This document shows, one piece after another, positions 41,968-50,505 of a stretch of DNA of 64,000 nucleotides. The translations under genes were made by a program, and so were the position numbers. The stretch is from Alteromonas sp. M12 (lineage in GTDB: Bacteria > Pseudomonadota > Gammaproteobacteria > Enterobacterales > Alteromonadaceae): assembly GCF_037478005.1 (NCBI RefSeq), contig NZ_CP144164.1:2728001-2792000 (forward strand), in the 5' to 3' direction. Position 1 is the first letter of the stretch; the number at the start of each line of letters is the position of its first letter. The notes under the pieces were generated by a model. That model had not been told where the DNA came from. It saw only the letters and a list, made by a program, of their open reading frames with translations, and searched no databases.

Positions 41968-42695
41968 TAGGACAATAATTCACGTATGTGTTTAACAGCC
42001 TCTGCTGCCCCTGCACTATCACCATGTACACACAGAGTATCAATTTTTAATGGTAAAATTTGTCCAGTAGCAGATACCACTTCTTGACGCTCAACCATTC
42101 TTCTCACTTGCGAAAACATATCATTTAACTGCAACACTGCGCCAGGTTTAGCGCGGGATAACAGTAAGCCCGTGTCTGCATAACGCCTATCTGCAAAGGC
42201 TTCATATTGAAGTTCAATTTTATATTGATCAGCTAATTGTTGATAGGATTGCCAATTAGACACGGCTTGAATAACTAATATTAATCTTTCGGAATAACTG
42301 CTCAGGGCTTTTAAAACTGTCTCAAATAAACCTTTACTGGCCATCATGTCATTGTATAAAGCGCCATGAGGTTTCACATAATCAACGGTTTTAGATTGTA
42401 GTTTTGCCATGCCCTCTAATGCCGCTATTTGATAATGCATGAGTGGAATAAGCTCAGTTTCAGTTAGCGCCATACTCCGACGGCCAAAACCCTGTAAGTC
42501 TGGATAGGAAGGGTGTGCCCCTATTTTTACATTATGTTTTTTAGCGGATTGTATGGCTGATTGAATGGCTTGCGGATCGCCACTATGAAAACCGCAGGCA
42601 ATATTTGCCATATCAACATATGGCATGATCAAATCATCATGTGGCATGCGCCACGCGCCATAACTTTCGCCTAAGTCACAATTTAGTTTGATCAA
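41967..42695 (-). CDS. pxpA: 5-oxoprolinase subunit PxpA (LamB/YcsF family)
   Basis: The first gene of the pxpABC unit; 242 residues with the classic LamB/YcsF opening LNCDLGESYGAWRM, then MANIACGFHSGDP, KIGAHPSYPDLQGFGRRSM (split) and VKPHGALYN. EAFADRRYADTGLL and CVHGDS complete the family pattern. It starts a leftward operon continuing to dat and alr. A divergent S1-domain gene lies upstream, leaving 124 bases for promoters. Confidence 0.94.
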   Translation of the reverse strand: MIKLNCDLGESYGAWRMPHDDLIMPYVDMANIACGFHSGDPQAIQSAIQSAKKHNVKIGAHPSYPDLQGFGRRSMALTETELIPLMHYQIAALEGMAKLQSKTVDYVKPHGALYNDMMASKGLFETVLKALSSYSERLILVIQAVSNWQSYQQLADQYKIELQYEAFADRRYADTGLLLSRAKPGAVLQLNDMFSQVRRMVERQEVVSATGQILPLKIDTLCVHGDSAGAAEAVKHIRELLS

Positions 42696-42819
42696 GCGCT
42701 TATTGCTCCTAGTAAATTCAGATATAATGATGATCTAAGGCGAATTCCAAATGAAGATTTTCACCAAGATCACGACCGAGATTCGCTAGTTTACTTCATT
42801 CTTAAAAAAAGTCAGGTGT

Positions 42820-43653
42820 ATGCTACAAATTGGAAAAATGAATCACTTAGAAGTGGTTGACAAATTACCCTTTGGATTTTATCTCGATGGTTCGCAAGTA
42901 GAGCGTATTTTATTGCCAAATGGCTCTGCCCCTGAAGGCTGTGAAGTAGGTCAAATGGTCGATGTGTTTATCTACCATGACAGCGAAGATCGTATTATTG
43001 CGACCTCAAAAATTCCCCTCGCCCAAGTAAATGAAGTGGCGGTACTAAAAGTAAAAAGCCTGACCCGTGTTGGCGCATTTTTAGATTGGGGATTGGAAAA
43101 AGATCTATTGGTGCCGTTTAGTGAACAAGAACGACCAATGTCAGAAGGTATCGAATACGTTGTATATGTTTTTGAGGATCCGGAAACTGGACGACTTGCT
43201 GCATCCACCAAGCTTCGTGATTTTTTAACCGAGGACGGCCACGACCTTAAAGCCGGCGTAGAAGCAGATTTAATTATTTGTGGCCGCACTGATTTAGGCT
43301 ACAAAGCCGTAATTAATGGTACCCATCTCGGTTTGATTTTTAAAGATGAGGTCTTTAAACCAATTCGTACTGGCCAAAAGATGAAAGGTTTTGTGAAACG
43401 CATTCGCGAAGATGGCAAAATAGATTTATGTTTTCAATTCCATAGTGAGCGCGCCAGAAAAGAGTTAACCGATTTGATCATCGACGATTTGATTGCCCAT
43501 GACGGTCTTTCAACCTTAACAGACAAAAGCCCACCTCATGAAATAACTCAGCGTTTTGGCGCCAGTAAAAATGCTTATAAAAAAGCGCTAGGCTCATTGT
43601 TTAAGCAAAAACGAATTTTAATCGACAAAAATAAAATCACTCTCGTAAAGTAA
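42820..43653 (+). CDS. CvfB/YitL-like S1 RNA-binding protein
   Basis: A 277-residue protein built from several S1/OB domains and a C-terminal winged helix, the architecture of CvfB. The second S1 domain includes VGAFLDWGLEKDLLVPFSEQ near residue 85; the third carries MKGFVKRIREDGKIDL near 190; QRFGASKNAYKKALGSLFK belongs to the winged helix. CvfB binds RNA and affects virulence genes in Staphylococcus; the role in gammaproteobacteria is unclear. AGGTG precedes the ATG. A neighbour OsmC gene follows 30 bases later, possibly co-transcribed. Confidence 0.85.
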   Translation: MLQIGKMNHLEVVDKLPFGFYLDGSQVERILLPNGSAPEGCEVGQMVDVFIYHDSEDRIIATSKIPLAQVNEVAVLKVKSLTRVGAFLDWGLEKDLLVPFSEQERPMSEGIEYVVYVFEDPETGRLAASTKLRDFLTEDGHDLKAGVEADLIICGRTDLGYKAVINGTHLGLIFKDEVFKPIRTGQKMKGFVKRIREDGKIDLCFQFHSERARKELTDLIIDDLIAHDGLSTLTDKSPPHEITQRFGASKNAYKKALGSLFKQKRILIDKNKITLVK

Positions 43654-43683
43654 AGCTCTTACGATATGAATAAGGAACATGTA

Positions 43684-44082
43684 ATGCAGGCGACTGTTAC
43701 CTGGCAAAAAGATATGCTGTTTGATTGTGAAACCGACTCAGGAAAAACCCTTCAATTAGACGGAAATGGCGAGCAATTAACTCCGATGGAAACTGTCTTA
43801 TTATCGGTAGGTGCTTGTTCTTCAGTTGATGTGGTGGAGATCATGAAAAAATCTCGTCTGCCTTTACGTAGTTGTCGATGTGAACTCAAAGCCACTCGCG
43901 CCGAATCAGCCCCGAAAGTATTTACAGATATTCATGCCGAATATGTGGTTAGCGGTGAAAAAATAAGTGATAAACATTTAGCTCGCGCGGTGCAGCTATC
44001 ATGTGAAAAATATTGTTCAGTGATGTTGATGTTAGCAGGCAATGTGAACATTACCACGTCATATAGAGTTGAAGAGTTATAA
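43684..44082 (+). CDS. OsmC family protein, YhfA-like
   Basis: 132 residues from ATG 43684, chosen because AAGGA lies seven bases upstream and the sequence then aligns with E. coli YhfA (134 aa). Six extra codons from ATG 43666 are unsupported. The two family cysteines are in GACSSVDV and SCEKYCSV. OsmC/Ohr relatives reduce organic peroxides through such cysteines, but YhfA itself has no assigned role. Ends at a terminator. Confidence 0.87.
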   Translation: MQATVTWQKDMLFDCETDSGKTLQLDGNGEQLTPMETVLLSVGACSSVDVVEIMKKSRLPLRSCRCELKATRAESAPKVFTDIHAEYVVSGEKISDKHLARAVQLSCEKYCSVMLMLAGNVNITTSYRVEEL

Positions 44083-44088
44083 ACTGAA

Positions 44089-44117
44089 AAAGCCTGTTTA
44101 GTGACTAAACAGGCTTT
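44089..44117. terminator. Bidirectional hairpin terminator after the OsmC gene
   Basis: AAAGCCTGTTTA / TAAACAGGCTTT is a perfect 12-bp stem with a 5-base loop between convergent genes; A and T runs are short but present on both sides. Confidence 0.8.
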
Positions 44118-44138
44118 AATACCTTGCTAGATCGCAGA

Positions 44139-44609
44139 TTATTCTGCGGCTAATTCTGAGGTTTGTTTATTTTTCACGGTATTTTCAATTCCTTCATTTG
44201 TCGCAGCTTGTTTATCCCGAACATTTTTCTGAACCGTAACAGCAGCAAACAAACTCAATGTATATGCCATAGCGTAGAATCCCTTTTCACTTAATAATAA
44301 ATCAGCATTAATCAACCCAATCACCAACAGTGCTATGGCTAACCCTGTTGATATCCAAGATAGGCTTCCGTAAATTGAAGAAGTGTTAATGCCTTCAGCT
44401 TTGTCTCGCACGTTTTTTTGCAATGATACTATTGAAAACAAACCATAAAGTAAGGTTATCAAATAGTAGCCTTTTTCATTGAGTAACATTTGTGCGTTAA
44501 AAAGTCCCACACCGTAAGCCCCTATGCCAATGATTAATGCTGCAACCGCGGCATAAGTATAAGATTTAGTTGGAGCTTGTAATGCAGTATTTAACGTTTG
44601 TGTTGTCAT
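44139..44609 (-). CDS. YiaA/YiaB family inner-membrane protein
   Basis: 157 residues from ATG 44609 (GAGA upstream); a GTG four codons earlier is less likely. It contains two copies of the two-helix YiaA/B unit: each copy has a GLxNAxxLLxEKGxY core (GLFNAQMLLNEKGYY and GLINADLLLSEKGFY), then a helix ending QKNVRDK. Four membrane helices are predicted, with a soluble Lys/Glu-rich C-terminus. The function of the family is unknown. It is a single-gene unit with no recognised operator. Confidence 0.87.
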   Translation of the reverse strand: MTTQTLNTALQAPTKSYTYAAVAALIIGIGAYGVGLFNAQMLLNEKGYYLITLLYGLFSIVSLQKNVRDKAEGINTSSIYGSLSWISTGLAIALLVIGLINADLLLSEKGFYAMAYTLSLFAAVTVQKNVRDKQAATNEGIENTVKNKQTSELAAE

Positions 44610-44735
44610 GATTATTCTCACTTGTTTCGAGTGTTGCTGAAAGTATGAATGCAGTTTGCCTTCAAAAACACTAATGATAAACCCAGTTATAAAATGTTGA
44701 TTATTTCAAGCCTTAAAGTTTATTAATATTATACT

Positions 44736-45545
44736 TTACAATGTGTTTATGTCTCCAGATGCTGAATAAGTAACAAATTCGCTGGCGAGTTCATTTTGAC
44801 GTAGATACTGACCAATGGTTGTAAACGTAGTGGTATATACTTTTCCACTGTGATCTTTGGTGGTGACATCATCCATAAACATAGATCCTAATAGTAATTT
44901 AAATGGACTGGTTCTCACTCGTTGTGCTTGAAAGTGTGCTTTTGCGTTGACCTTTAATTGCGCGACATCCTGAGTGTTGTAAATAGCCGAGTTAAGCAAA
45001 TCGAGTGTATACTCAGTGCAATTTTGAAAGATCGAATTGAACGGATTAGCAATGACCGAATAGTTGGGGTTATGCAAGGTTTTATCTTTACCTGAACCGA
45101 TCAAGTCTATTAATTTCTGTTGAACTTCCATATTAGGAATTAAAATTCCTGCAGATAACTCATGTACTCCCCAAAAGAAGTCTACGGGATAGTCAACGAC
45201 TAGCTCACTTTTATCCGCTTTTCCGTTTTGTTGATAAAGGTTATGAATTGCATAACCTTGCACAACTTCACCACTATCTAAGGTGATATTTGAATACAAG
45301 GCAATGGCGGTATGCGTGAACTTAATTCCTTTAGGCAAATCTTTCTCTGGTCTGCCTACTCTGGCGATGATAAATGCTCGAGCGCCTTTTGATGCCGCAT
45401 ATTTTTCAACATCTTTAGCGAACTTTACAATTTCTTCTGGCTCATGCTGATTGGGTGCATCACTTTGGCTTCCCGCCAAAGCATTGGGCACGGTAAAACT
45501 AAAAATGCTAACAACGATGAATATATACAATGCGCTAATTTTCAT
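44736..45545 (-). CDS. DUF2145 family exported protein
   Basis: A 269-residue precursor with a signal peptide ending in NALA (about residue 24). The conserved segment VGRPEKDLPKGIKFTHTAIA (near 62-82), YAIHNLYQ and FQNCTEYTLDLLNSAIY suggest DUF2145, whose His/Cys arrangement resembles papain-like hydrolases (inference). Function is unknown. GGAGAG/AGGGAA sites precede the ATG. It follows a small exported protein gene by 53 bases and opposes a regulator gene. Confidence 0.75.
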   Translation of the reverse strand: MKISALYIFIVVSIFSFTVPNALAGSQSDAPNQHEPEEIVKFAKDVEKYAASKGARAFIIARVGRPEKDLPKGIKFTHTAIALYSNITLDSGEVVQGYAIHNLYQQNGKADKSELVVDYPVDFFWGVHELSAGILIPNMEVQQKLIDLIGSGKDKTLHNPNYSVIANPFNSIFQNCTEYTLDLLNSAIYNTQDVAQLKVNAKAHFQAQRVRTSPFKLLLGSMFMDDVTTKDHSGKVYTTTFTTIGQYLRQNELASEFVTYSASGDINTL

Positions 45546-45598
45546 TTCCCTACTCTCCTAATAACTTTAATGACAAGACTCATATTGCTAGTTTTAAT

Positions 45599-45955
45599 TT
45601 ATTTTTCGTTAATCACCTGGATTGGAGCAGGATCAGCGGTGATTGTATGTTCTGTTATAACCAACGTATGTTGATGCTGGTGATGAGAAGTCGCGTGTGA
45701 AGCTCTTGCGCTATCACTCAATGCGTCTCCGGCTTCGGCAACAACACTTCCAGCGACTAAGCTCACGCCACCGGCGACAATCACCGGCGTTACCATCACA
45801 ACGCTTGCCACTTTCGCTGTAGAGGCTACGCCTTCTGATGCTGCCAATGCAGAATGTTTACTCGCTTGACCACTATGGTGAGCGGATCCATTTGCATATA
45901 CGTTTAGCGATGACGCCGATAAAATAATAATTAATGCAGTTGTTAAACGTTTCAT
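45599..45955 (-). CDS. Small exported His- and Ala-rich protein
   Basis: 118 residues from ATG 45955, with AGGAAA upstream; the frame extends 12 codons further without support. A signal peptide (MKRLTTALIIILSASSLNVYA) precedes a SxHSG-type segment (HHSGQASKHSALAAS), a hydrophobic Val/Ala/Gly stretch near residues 52-75 that could insert in a membrane, and a His-rich segment (SHHQHQHTLV). I do not recognise a named family. It is the first gene of a two-gene unit with DUF2145 and divergent from an XRE regulator. Confidence 0.6.
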   Translation of the reverse strand: MKRLTTALIIILSASSLNVYANGSAHHSGQASKHSALAASEGVASTAKVASVVMVTPVIVAGGVSLVAGSVVAEAGDALSDSARASHATSHHQHQHTLVITEHTITADPAPIQVINEK

Positions 45956-46001
45956 ATTGTTTTTCCTGTTTGTTGTGAACGAGATAAACAATAGTAAAAA
46001 G

Positions 46002-46037
46002 GTATACCCTATGTAAACAAAGTTGTTTTATGTATAC
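46002..46037. promoter_or_regulatory. Candidate operator between the exported-protein operon and its XRE regulator
   Basis: Two GTATAC palindromes at 46002-46007 and 46032-46037 are exactly 30 bases apart, about three helical turns. Between them lies the perfect dyad AAACAA-AG-TTGTTT (46015-46028). The arrangement suits a dimeric regulator acting on both divergent genes. Confidence 0.45.
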
Positions 46038-46082
46038 TAAAACTCAACCAATAGTTTATTAATTCAATACTAAAGAGTAACC

Positions 46083-46820
46083 ATGAGTCAAATTGGACTA
46101 GTTAGCAAAACACTCAAGCAACTTTTAAAACAGCAACAAGTTACCTATCGCGATCTAGCTCAGAAATTAGCCATGAGTGAGGCCAATATAAAACGTATAT
46201 TTTCAACCAACAGTTTTACATTGGAGCGTTTAGAAGAAATATGCGATGTGCTACAAATATCACTATCCGATCTATTTTCTGTTGCCCAACAACAAACAGA
46301 CAAACTCAGTCAGCTAACAGTTGAGCAGGAAAAACAATTACTCGCTGACCCTAAACTATTGTTAGTGGCAGTTTGTGTGCGGGACTCGTGGACTTATAAT
46401 GAGTTAATTGAACATTACGATATTGATCAATTCGAATGCACTCGTCTATTAGCGAAATTGGACAAGCTTAAAATTATCAGTTTGTTGCCCAATAACCATT
46501 ATAAGACCTTAATCGCTCAAGACTTCAGATGGATACCGGGTGGACCTTTGGAAAAGTTCATGGAACAAGAAGTCATGGTTAAGTTTATGGCTCCCAAAAA
46601 AGATGAAAAATGGAATTTTAGATTATATATCCGTGGTAGATATTCACAAACATCAATAGAAATAATTCAGCGTAAATTAAACCAACTCACGAAAGAAGCA
46701 TCTGACCTCAACCAAGAAGATGCCGCGTTACCGCTAGCGAAGCGTCAACACATGGGCATACTGATGGCAATGCGACCTTGGGAACCATCTCTGTTTGAGA
46801 ATATGCGTCGTAAGGCATGA
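46083..46820 (+). CDS. XRE-family helix-turn-helix transcriptional regulator
   Basis: 245 residues. The N-terminal Cro/CI-type domain (about 8-65) contains TYRDLAQKLAMSEANIKRIF and LERLEEICDVLQISLSDLF (split). The rest (70-245) is a mostly helical domain with a WTYNELIEHYDI winged-helix-like part and an alpha-helical tail; no ligand motif is recognised. It lies opposite the DUF2145 pair and across paired GTATAC sites, its probable operators. Confidence 0.82.
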   Translation: MSQIGLVSKTLKQLLKQQQVTYRDLAQKLAMSEANIKRIFSTNSFTLERLEEICDVLQISLSDLFSVAQQQTDKLSQLTVEQEKQLLADPKLLLVAVCVRDSWTYNELIEHYDIDQFECTRLLAKLDKLKIISLLPNNHYKTLIAQDFRWIPGGPLEKFMEQEVMVKFMAPKKDEKWNFRLYIRGRYSQTSIEIIQRKLNQLTKEASDLNQEDAALPLAKRQHMGILMAMRPWEPSLFENMRRKA

Positions 46821-46888
46821 AGAGGAAATTGTTAATACACAGATTGATATGCTAGGTTAATATTTGAATATAAATTGGAGGACAACAA

Positions 46889-47104
46889 ATGACATCTAGC
46901 ACATCGAATCAAAATGATAATAGCATTGCCCACTTTGCAGCCCTTAAAACCGCAATTGTAAATGGTGAAGTTCAAACCATAAAAGATCTTATCTGTGGAC
47001 ATCCAATGCAAGAACTCGAAAAAAGCTACCTAATAGATTTAGCTAACCTGAACAACAACAGCGCAATTATAAAGTTACTCCAAGACATTCCAGTAAAGGA
47101 GTAG
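46889..47104 (+). CDS. Small hypothetical protein, ankyrin-like helices
   Basis: A 71-residue acidic cytoplasmic protein preceded by GGAGG eight bases before the ATG, so probably translated. The segments FAALKTAIVNGEVQTIKDLI and LIDLANLNNNSAIIKLLQ (split) look like helix pairs of the ankyrin type but lack the canonical motif. There is no recognised family. The stop codon directly abuts the first repeat of the transposase-associated array that begins at 47104. Confidence 0.55.
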   Translation: MTSSTSNQNDNSIAHFAALKTAIVNGEVQTIKDLICGHPMQELEKSYLIDLANLNNNSAIIKLLQDIPVKE

Positions 47105-47232
47105 ACTAGTAATATCTAATATTTAGACAGCCACTAATATTTAGACAGCCACAAACTAGACTAGTACACTAATATTTAGACAGCCACAATATCTAAAACA
47201 TCTCGTATTTAGACAGCCACAAACTAGACTAG
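47104..47232 (+). repeat. Four-copy ATTTAGACAGCCAC repeat block upstream of the transposase gene
   Basis: Identical 14-bp copies start at 47121, 47139, 47174 and 47207, with irregular gaps. A second unit, AAACTAGACTAG, occurs at 47153-47164 and 47221-47232. The block begins with GACTAGTAAT (47104-47113), a 10-mer found again at 48429-48438 on the other side of the transposase gene. All 14-mers point toward the gene. Confidence 0.85.
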
Positions 47233-47284
47233 CACTTTGACACTATCAACTAAGCTATAGGTATAAGGTTCATAAGGAAGAACA

Positions 47285-48231
47285 ATGCCCTTAGCAAGGA
47301 AGCGTCAAATCTGTTTGACAGATACCCCCTACTACCACTGCGTTTCTCGCTGTGTACGCCGAGCATATTTGTGCGGGGAAGATAAATTCACAGGAAAAAG
47401 TTTCGAGCATCGCCGTCAATGGGTTGAAGATAGGTTACTGTTTTTGTCCACTGTCTTTTCTATTGAAGTCTGTGCCTTTGCGATTATGAGCAACCATTCC
47501 CATGTGGTATTGCATGTGAATGTAGAAAAAGCCAATGACTGGACTGATAAACAAGTGTGTTCAAGATGGCATAAACTCCACAAGGGAACATTGTTAACCC
47601 AAAAGTTCATGAGTACCGATTCGCCGCTGCTCACCGATGCGCAGCGGACCACTTTACACGCTACGTTATCCATCTATCGACAGCGCTTGACCGATATCAG
47701 TTGGTTTATGCGAGAGCTTAACGAGCCCATTGCGCGAAAAGCCAACCACGAAGACAATGCACTGGCCATTTCTGGGAAGGACGCTTTAAATCTCAAGCTT
47801 TATTAGATGAGCACGCAGTAGCGGCGTGTATGGTTTATGTGGACTTAAATCCTATCCGTGCCAAGTTAGCCAGTACTCCTGAAACTTCAGAGCACACGAG
47901 TATTAAACGACGCATACGCGATTTCAAAAAAGGAAAACAGCCAACAACTTTAATGCCTTTTGTGGGCAATCCTACACAACCTCAACCACCTGGACTGACA
48001 TTTAATCTCATCGACTATCTAAAATTAGTCGACCTATCAGGACGTAGCCTGCATCCCAACAAAAGTGGCTCAATAGATATTGATGAATCCCCCATTTTAC
48101 AACGACTTGGTTTGGATGAAAAATCCTGGCAATGTTTATTCTCAAGTTTTGAAACATCGTTTAGTGTGGTCGCAGGTCAAATCAATACCCTCAACAAATA
48201 TAAACGCCGACGTCGACAGAAATACGGTTAG
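47285..48231 (+). pseudogene. RAYT-like HUH (IS200/REP-associated) transposase, frameshifted
   Basis: Two frames, 47285-47806 and onward to 48231, together encode one ~315-residue transposase. The N-terminal part has YYHCVSRCVRRAYLCGEDKFTGKSF (split) and the HxH motif SNHSHVVLH (H71, H73), with a candidate catalytic Tyr near residue 131. After EDN (about 47758) the frame is lost: restoring one base near 47758 gives NCTGHFWEGRFKSQALLDEH in continuation with MVYVDLNPIRAKL. The single-base loss suggests a recently inactivated gene. Such Y1 transposases act on short flanking repeats, which are present on both sides. Confidence 0.85.
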
Positions 48232-48428
48232 GATGAAGCTTTAAAGAGCTCAAAAAACCTAAATTTATGGCTTAAAGGTCCCCGCAGATGAAATGCGGTA
48301 CGACGGCTGAATTTCAATCGGGTATAGCAGCGTAAAAACCAGTTTTTATCTATTTTTATCAAAAATTCTAATTTTCGCACCCATTAAATTGCTCCTAAGC
48401 GTTAATTAATCTCGTCAAATCGGTAGAT

Positions 48429-48500
48429 GACTAGTAATGACTGTCTATTTATTTTTCATGACTGTCTATTTATTTTATTTTTTTTTGTCTATTTATTTTT
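48429..48500 (-). repeat. Inverted counterpart repeats downstream of the transposase gene
   Basis: On the + strand TGACTGTCTATTTATTTT occurs at 48438 and 48459, and a degenerate TTGTCTATTTATTTTT at about 48485. Read on the - strand these give AAATAGACAGTCA, closely related to the upstream ATTTAGACAGCCAC. The two arrays therefore face each other across the gene. GACTAGTAAT at 48429-48438 repeats the 10-mer at 47104. Confidence 0.8.
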
Positions 48501-48510
48501 TTTGTAAAAA

Positions 48511-48560
48511 ATGCATGTCCAATTGTAAAAAATAAATTATGCCTGTCCAATTGTAAAAAA
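48511..48560 (-). repeat. 22-bp direct repeat pair, period 28
   Basis: ATGCATGTCCAATTGTAAAAAA (two halves ATGCATGTCCAA and TTGTAAAAAA) at 48511-48532 recurs at 48539-48560 with one change (A to C). On the - strand the cores read GGACATGCAT and GGACAGGCAT, distant relatives of the AGACAGTCAT and AGACAGCCAC repeats nearby. Confidence 0.75.
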
Positions 48561-48581
48561 ACACCGCTAAAAACGGTGTTT
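48552..48581 (-). terminator. Terminator of the catalase gene
   Basis: On the - strand AAACACCG / CGGTGTTT with a 7-base loop is followed by a run of T residues, 24 bases after the catalase stop. Confidence 0.88.
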
Positions 48582-48604
48582 GTTATTGAGCAAAAAACAG
48601 TTAT

Positions 48605-50125
48605 TTATAAACAGCTAGGTAAATGAAGAGCAGGATCCGCTTCTCGTGCTTTTATTGCATCCTCTACCGTTAATCCTAGGGCTTTAGCAATGCCCTCTCC
48701 ATAGGCTGGGTGACACTGGTTACAGTTTCGAATATGACGATATTTGATAAAATCAAAAATATCCCCCATTTGTCTAGCCGTGTTTTCAAAAAGCGCTTGT
48801 TTTTGTTCGTCATTCATCAAATTAAACAATAAACGTGGCTGACTAAAATAGTCATCATCATCTTCACGAAAATCATAGCGTTTAGCATAACCATCGATTT
48901 TAAGAGGTGGCTCAGCAAATTGTTGCTGCTCCTGCCATTGATTAAAGCTATTAGGTTCATAGTGTGGTTTGTCACCATAGTTGCCATCTACACGGCCTTC
49001 ACCATCACGGGCATTACTATTTACAGGACAACGCGGTTTGTTAACAGGAATCTGATTATGATTAACACCCACTCGATAACGCTGAGCATCCGCGTAGTTG
49101 ATTAAACGCGCCTGCAGCATGCGGTCAGGTGATACACTGATACCTGGCACTAAATTGCTTGGAGCAAATGCCGCTTGTTCAACATCCGCAAAGTAATTTT
49201 CAGCATTTTTGTTCAACTCAAATTCACCGACCTCAATAAGTGGATAATCGCCCTTTGGCCACACTTTAGTGAGATCAAATGGATGGTAAGGAACTTTATC
49301 AGCTTCTATTTCTGGCATAATTTGCACATACATCTTCCACTTAGGGAAATCCCCTCGCTCAATAGACTCGTAAAGATCTTTTTGATTGCTTTCCCGATCC
49401 ATAGCGACAACTTCAGCGGCTTCCGCATCAGTTAAGTTTTTGATGCCTTGTTGAGTGCGAAAATGGAATTTGACCCAATATCGCTCACCGGCGTCATTCC
49501 AAAAACTGTAAGTATGCGAGCCAAAGCCATGCATGTGCCTATAAGAGGCTGGAATACCGCGATCACTCATCACAATAGTAACTTGATGCAAGGCTTCTGG
49601 AAGCAACGTCCAAAAATCCCAATTATTAGTAGCTGAGCGCATATTGGTACGAGGATCTCGTTTAACCGCTTTATTCAAATCTGGGAATTTGAGAGGATCA
49701 CGTAAAAAGAATACAGGGGTATTATTACCAACCATATCCCAAATCCCTTCTTCGGTATAAAACTTTAAGGCAAAACCGCGAATATCACGTTCGGCATCGG
49801 CAGCTCCACGCTCACCCGCTACTGTACTAAAACGAGCAAACATTTCGGTTTTTTTACCTACCTCACTAAATATTTTGGCACGAGTATATTGGCTAATATC
49901 ATGGGTAACCGTAAAAGTACCATATGCACCAGAACCCTTAGCATGCATGCGTCGTTCCGGGATAACTTCACGCACAAAATTCGCAAGCTTTTCATTTAAC
50001 CAAAGATCTTGGGCTAGCACAGGTCCGCGCTTACCAGCCGTCAGACTATTTTGATTATCAACAACCGGTGCTCCACCATTGGTAGTTAGGTCTGTTGGTT
50101 GATATGGGCATTTTTTGTCGCTCAT
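48605..50125 (-). CDS. katA: Catalase, small-subunit haem type
   Basis: Converts hydrogen peroxide to water and oxygen. 506 residues, the size of small-subunit clade-3 catalases. The catalytic His is in [12 protein letters not shown] near residue 60, the essential Asn in VGNNTPVFF, and the haem-ligand Tyr in [27 protein letters not shown] and [12 protein letters not shown] are typical. GGAG is correctly spaced for ATG 50125 (GTG 50128 is the longer alternative). The C-terminus [17 protein letters not shown] is common in marine homologues. A terminator follows. Confidence 0.96.
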   Translation of the reverse strand: MSDKKCPYQPTDLTTNGGAPVVDNQNSLTAGKRGPVLAQDLWLNEKLANFVREVIPERRMHAKGSGAYGTFTVTHDISQYTRAKIFSEVGKKTEMFARFSTVAGERGAADAERDIRGFALKFYTEEGIWDMVGNNTPVFFLRDPLKFPDLNKAVKRDPRTNMRSATNNWDFWTLLPEALHQVTIVMSDRGIPASYRHMHGFGSHTYSFWNDAGERYWVKFHFRTQQGIKNLTDAEAAEVVAMDRESNQKDLYESIERGDFPKWKMYVQIMPEIEADKVPYHPFDLTKVWPKGDYPLIEVGEFELNKNAENYFADVEQAAFAPSNLVPGISVSPDRMLQARLINYADAQRYRVGVNHNQIPVNKPRCPVNSNARDGEGRVDGNYGDKPHYEPNSFNQWQEQQQFAEPPLKIDGYAKRYDFREDDDDYFSQPRLLFNLMNDEQKQALFENTARQMGDIFDFIKYRHIRNCNQCHPAYGEGIAKALGLTVEDAIKAREADPALHLPSCL

Positions 50126-50505
50126 CACATTGCTCCTATTGAGAATTAAGTAGAGTCACGAGTAAATCAATCTGCGAACAATTAATTCAACGCGCAGCTG
50201 CTTCAGCATGTCTGAGTATAGAAGATATCAAGCCCTTTAACGACCTTTAGAATTTTATTCATTAACATCTGAAAAAGATTGGAAACATAGAAGCTGTTGA
50301 GCTAAAAATCACTTAAATTTCACCCCAAAACAGCTCTTAAAATTGCATAACTGAGCGCCCATTGACGCTTACAAGACGTGGCGAACAGATGTGAGATTAA
50401 ACGCGGTTCTGTTTCTCCAAAAAGATGTCGCTAAGATTATCAATTGCCTCAATCTCTCCAATTCAAGCAATTCCTATATCCTTATCCAACGTTGCCAATG
50501 CACAT
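50126..50505. other. Intergenic region between the anti-sigma gene and katA
   Basis: About 380 bases; read leftward it is the promoter region of katA and the 3' end of the anti-sigma unit. I see a weak inverted repeat AGCTGTT / AACAGCT (about 50291-50337) but no named regulator site and no supported gene. Confidence 0.45.

Noticed and set aside
47121..47220. Repeat block resembling a small CRISPR array
   Set aside because: Units are only 14 bases, spacers are of uneven length (4-21 bases) and partly repeated themselves, and no cas gene is present.
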